Shown in pieces: positions 5,973-5,988 of a stretch of 5,988 bases of DNA (positions are counted from its first letter, which is position 1; every line of letters begins with the position of its first letter). The position numbers were made by a program, and so were the translations under genes. The notes beneath the pieces are model-generated. The model was given only the letters and a program-made list of their open reading frames with translations. It had not been told where the DNA came from and did no database searches. The stretch comes from Cyclobacteriaceae bacterium (GTDB lineage: Bacteria; Bacteroidota; Bacteroidia; Cytophagales; Cyclobacteriaceae): assembly GCA_025455445.1 (NCBI GenBank), contig JALOMN010000112.1, positions 1 to 5,988 on the forward strand. The letters are read 5' to 3'.

Positions 5973-5988
5973 CTTAGCCTCAGTTAAA

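Noticed and set aside
1..5988. Mobile element, CRISPR array, toxin-antitoxin, defence system or tRNA
   Set aside because: No transposase or integrase motif, regularly spaced repeats, small paired toxin-like genes, nuclease or helicase motifs, or tRNA-like cloverleaf were seen on either strand.

Overview
The window looks like ordinary chromosome from a member of the Bacteroidota. Three things point there: the sequence style of the copper P-type ATPase, a short Crp/Fnr-type regulator with a minimal C-terminal helix-turn-helix, and A/T-rich start regions mostly without Shine-Dalgarno motifs. Base composition is moderate, and nothing in coding style suggests recent transfer. I see no mobile element, CRISPR array, tRNA or rRNA. 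The phylum call is inference from these family traits.

Layout. (1) 1-1527, plus strand: the C-terminal two thirds of a CopA-type Cu+-exporting ATPase, cut by the window start. (2) 1575-3065, minus strand: a complete group II PLP-dependent amino acid decarboxylase of the aromatic-L-amino-acid decarboxylase family, convergent with the ATPase across a 47-nt gap holding a short hairpin. (3) 3066-3357: a 292-nt gap without a gene, containing several dyad symmetries and short repeats. (4) 3358-4014, minus strand: a polytopic membrane protein with a His/Asp pattern like the YdjM-type membrane hydrolases. (5) 4015-4132: a divergent intergenic region with a perfect 9-bp inverted repeat. (6) 4133-4714, plus strand: a Crp/Fnr-family regulator. 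(7) 4789-5199 and 5196-5882, plus strand: a four-helix DUF4345-type membrane protein whose stop codon overlaps the start of a DinB-like putative metalloenzyme. (8) 5883-5988: non-coding tail with weak hairpins.

How the genes relate. The copper pump and the decarboxylase are probably independent neighbours. The regulator has a divergent partner (the membrane protein) and a downstream pair (DUF4345 plus DinB-like). Perfect dyads lie on both sides of it: one in the divergent region, one just before the DUF4345 gene. The simplest inference is a small locally regulated group, but no ligand, substrate or phenotype can be read from the sequence. I found no convincing novel system. The most useful observations are the two candidate operators flanking the regulator, two start-codon choices that move gene boundaries, and an unusual C-terminal tail on the DinB-like protein next to an 8-A run.
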